Positions 62,031-64,000 of a DNA stretch of 64,000 nucleotides are shown here, one piece after another. Every line of letters starts with the position of its first letter. Position 1 is the stretch's first letter. The notes under the pieces are model-generated. The model made no database searches. It was not told where the DNA came from and saw only the letters and a list, made by a program, of their open reading frames with translations. Location: assembly GCA_910588245.1 (NCBI GenBank), contig CAJUQP010000005.1:81191-145190 (forward strand). The letters run 5' to 3'. Position numbers and translations under genes: made by a program. This DNA is from an uncultured Muribaculaceae bacterium (lineage in GTDB: Bacteria; Bacteroidota; Bacteroidia; Bacteroidales; Muribaculaceae).

Positions 62031-63515
62031 TTATCCGATTAAATTTCCTTCATAAGAAGTCAAATTAATTGGTAAAGGTAACATTTTATTTTCAAGAGTA
62101 TCTTTATCAATGTCGTAAAAAATGTTAATGTTTTTGATTGCAAGATAAATTAGTGAGGATAGACTGTTTTGTGACGGTTCGGTAGCATCCTGTAAAATCA
62201 ATCCCTCAACAATTCCATTTTCAAAACTTCCCAAAGTCGCTATTTCAGAAATCCAGATAAATTTGGGGAATTGGATTGTCTCAAGAAACATTTTTTTATG
62301 TTCTAAAGAGAGATTTGGATCCCTCATTAAAGCATCCTTATAAGATCTGCCTGAACAAAGGACAGTGCGCACCGTATAATCTCCAGAGACCTTGAACAAT
62401 TCCAATAATGAGAATGTCGTGGCTATTGCGACAGAGACGTCAAGATATATCTTTTTGTTTAAGGGGACTATAATTGAGCTTATCTCCCCCCTTGATAAGG
62501 CATATTGTGGTGTAGGGTTATCAAAATCACATATGCTGCATGTGCTTTTGTTATCATCATTAAAAACGTATTTCCCTTTCACATCATTCCATAAGAGAAA
62601 ATGTCCTCCGGAACTCGTATAAATTGGATTAACGCTTTTTATTGTATTTCGGGGTATTTTCTCTTTGCCCACACACACTATTGCATGTCCAAGATTGTCA
62701 CCTATCACTGCGGCAATCAAAGGGATGCCACTCTCAATATAGCTTGAAAAAATTCTATGGAAGATAAGATCCTCATCAGTAGTGCGATTTCTCATATCTC
62801 TTGAGTATGTCTTACATCCAAAACCAAGATTCATGAGCACATAAGATATATCGGTGTACTGCAGACCATGAGATGGGATATGTCTTTGAAAGACACGATT
62901 GTCAAGAATCTTATGTATCTTGGAGGGCAACAATGGAGAGTATTCTGAATATTTATTGCCGTAATATTCCATCACGGACCATATAGATGTCTCGGCACAA
63001 GTGGAATACTGAAGATCCTGAGAAGAATGAGGAAACGCATTCACCACAGTCTTTAACCCCATTATTGAAGTTGGTATAGACGCTTCCATGATTTTTATGT
63101 GCGAACCATGATTTAATGCCTCCGGAGATACGGCGGTTCTACCTACGATTCCATGACAAAGCGGACGTATTACCATGAAACCATGGTATTTTTCTATTAA
63201 TTCAACTTGATCATTATGATCGTATCCAATCTTTGGAAGATTTATACCAGGTTCGATGAATGACAGTCTTATAGACATACCATATCTGACCCGAAGCTTT
63301 GTGGCATAGAAATTAGCAAAAGAATCACGATAGCATTTATCAATATAATTGTCTTCCACTACAATTTGTAACTCATCTCTGTAGCTGTCGAGATACTTTC
63401 GTAACATCGCCTTGTAGTTGATGCCAGAAAGAGGGTCAAGATTTAGCTGGCTGATTATTTCATCCGCTACCTTGTCATTTGTCTTTAATTCAGATACAGT
63501 GGTGAATCTTAACAT
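62031..63515 (-). CDS. Unrecognised protein with papain/C39-like Cys-His core
   Basis: 494 residues, no signal peptide or clear membrane segment. A conserved-looking first part (YRDSFANFYATKLRVRY near 64, then YHGFMVIRPLCHGIVGRTAV) precedes a cysteine-peptidase-like arrangement. That arrangement is QYSTCAETSIWSVMEYYG with C173, NLGHAIVCVG with H277, and YVFNDDN (about 318), which could give the acid residue. Similar architectures occur in uncharacterised proteins of accessory regions; no function is established that I can name. AT-rich compared with the GH115 gene, and bracketed by 109-bp direct repeats, so probably acquired. A 58-residue ORF follows in the same direction. Confidence 0.7.
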   Translation of the reverse strand: MLRFTTVSELKTNDKVADEIISQLNLDPLSGINYKAMLRKYLDSYRDELQIVVEDNYIDKCYRDSFANFYATKLRVRYGMSIRLSFIEPGINLPKIGYDHNDQVELIEKYHGFMVIRPLCHGIVGRTAVSPEALNHGSHIKIMEASIPTSIMGLKTVVNAFPHSSQDLQYSTCAETSIWSVMEYYGNKYSEYSPLLPSKIHKILDNRVFQRHIPSHGLQYTDISYVLMNLGFGCKTYSRDMRNRTTDEDLIFHRIFSSYIESGIPLIAAVIGDNLGHAIVCVGKEKIPRNTIKSVNPIYTSSGGHFLLWNDVKGKYVFNDDNKSTCSICDFDNPTPQYALSRGEISSIIVPLNKKIYLDVSVAIATTFSLLELFKVSGDYTVRTVLCSGRSYKDALMRDPNLSLEHKKMFLETIQFPKFIWISEIATLGSFENGIVEGLILQDATEPSQNSLSSLIYLAIKNINIFYDIDKDTLENKMLPLPINLTSYEGNLIG

Positions 63516-63624
63516 CTGTGATGGATTATTTTGTCAGTGGGTAGATATTAAATATAACGTGATTTCTTGATGTTTAGTATAATAGAGACGGGGTATCTTA
63601 CTATTTGATTTTCAAAAATTTTAT

Positions 63625-63733
63625 GGAAGGATACGATTTTGGAGTTTTCGGGGGGAGGGCGAAGGGGCTGGGCGAGATCTGACAGGGCTGGATTAATGAC
63701 AACGTCCGGATTCTGAGGCAGAACCCGGACGTT
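63625..63733 (+). repeat. 109-bp direct repeat, copy B
   Basis: Second copy of the repeat at 61680-61788, in the same orientation, about 110 bp upstream of the start of the minus-strand peptidase-like gene. Its hairpin (63701-63733) is followed by TTTTG-like sequence. Confidence 0.92.
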
Positions 63734-63758
63734 TTGTCTGTATTGTTGAGGGAATTTC

Positions 63759-63778
63759 TCACGCCGAGGCGCGGAGGG
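63759..63778 (+). repeat. 20-bp REP-like motif, copy 2
   Basis: Identical to 61641-61660; lies just right of repeat copy B. Confidence 0.75.
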
Positions 63779-63857
63779 ATTGCGGAGAAGGTATTTTATT
63801 GATGAGTAATTCTTTATCAGTCGTATGTGTAAAGACTCTCAAAAATATGAGAAAAAA

Positions 63858-63900
63858 GAGAAGGGTCGTGACACCGGTTTCCGGTGTCACGACCCTTCTC
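63858..63900. terminator. Strong hairpin near right edge
   Basis: A perfect 20-bp stem with a TTT loop (GAGAAGGGTCGTGACACCGG and its complement), probably terminating a gene outside the window. A second 11-bp imperfect hairpin lies at 63913-63939. The remaining sequence to 64000 shows no gene and ends in AATTAGTAAT-type low-complexity sequence. Confidence 0.75.
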
Positions 63901-64000
63901 TGTGGTTCTTTTGTCGACGCCGGCCTACCGGCATCGACAGTCATCCGCGGAAGTGCCGCCTGATCGTTATGACGGCTAACAGCAATTTGTAATTAGTAAT

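Overview
The window looks like a chromosome segment of a gut Bacteroidales bacterium, most likely Muribaculaceae-like. This rests on many upstream regions carrying the Bacteroidetes promoter pattern (TTTG or TTG, about 19-20 bp, TAnnTTTG), the near absence of Shine-Dalgarno sequences, and the gene families: DUF4831, EpsG and Wzi proteins, GH10-CE1, GH30 and GH115 enzymes, class III fructose-bisphosphatase, and C39-type peptide ABC transporters. Family assignments come from reading the translations; no database search was run.

Left part (1-11.5 kb): a radical SAM/SPASM maturase cut by the window edge, an outer-membrane beta-barrel protein and a C39-peptidase ABC exporter form a peptide-modification and secretion locus. 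A leftover 3' tail of another ABC gene follows. A housekeeping operon on the minus strand comes next (nnr, DUF4831, xseA, xseB), then fructose-bisphosphate aldolase with a strong terminator.

11.5-24.6 kb is an exopolysaccharide or capsule locus. It has a GT4 split by a frameshift, a GT2, a plus-strand GT4, an EpsG-type polymerase, a flippase, a CpsB-type phosphatase, a Wzc kinase, a Wza export lipoprotein, a GT32 and a Wzi protein, followed by a small lipoprotein.

24.6-41 kb is accessory DNA: a YafQ-type toxin-antitoxin pair between two copies of a gene tail, a bifunctional GH10 xylanase/CE1 esterase, an IS21-like end remnant, and the dead tail of a restriction gene. A five-gene defence operon follows (SNF2 helicase, DUF4238, DUF4391, type III Mod, type III Res), then a zeta-type kinase with a small partner between two long related palindromes.

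41-61.6 kb returns to core and metabolic genes: an SDR, class III FBPase, RF2, an acyl-CoA ligase, MeaB, two DUF1573 proteins, and a GlsB/OlsB-like acyltransferase. Next come a nucleotide-sugar set (LegB-like dehydratase, ATP-grasp, CMP-sugar synthetase) coupled to recQ, tRNA-Pro, gmd, a GH30 and a GH115 alpha-glucuronidase. The last 2.4 kb holds a 109-bp near-perfect direct repeat. The repeat brackets an unrecognised two-gene unit: a 494-residue protein with a papain/C39-like Cys-His arrangement and a 58-residue partner.

A recurring theme is orphan 3' tails of genes beside intact homologues (ABC exporter, lipoprotein, restriction subunit), which suggests past allele replacement. The best candidates for undescribed systems are the repeat-bracketed cysteine-peptidase-like unit and the extended type III restriction operon.
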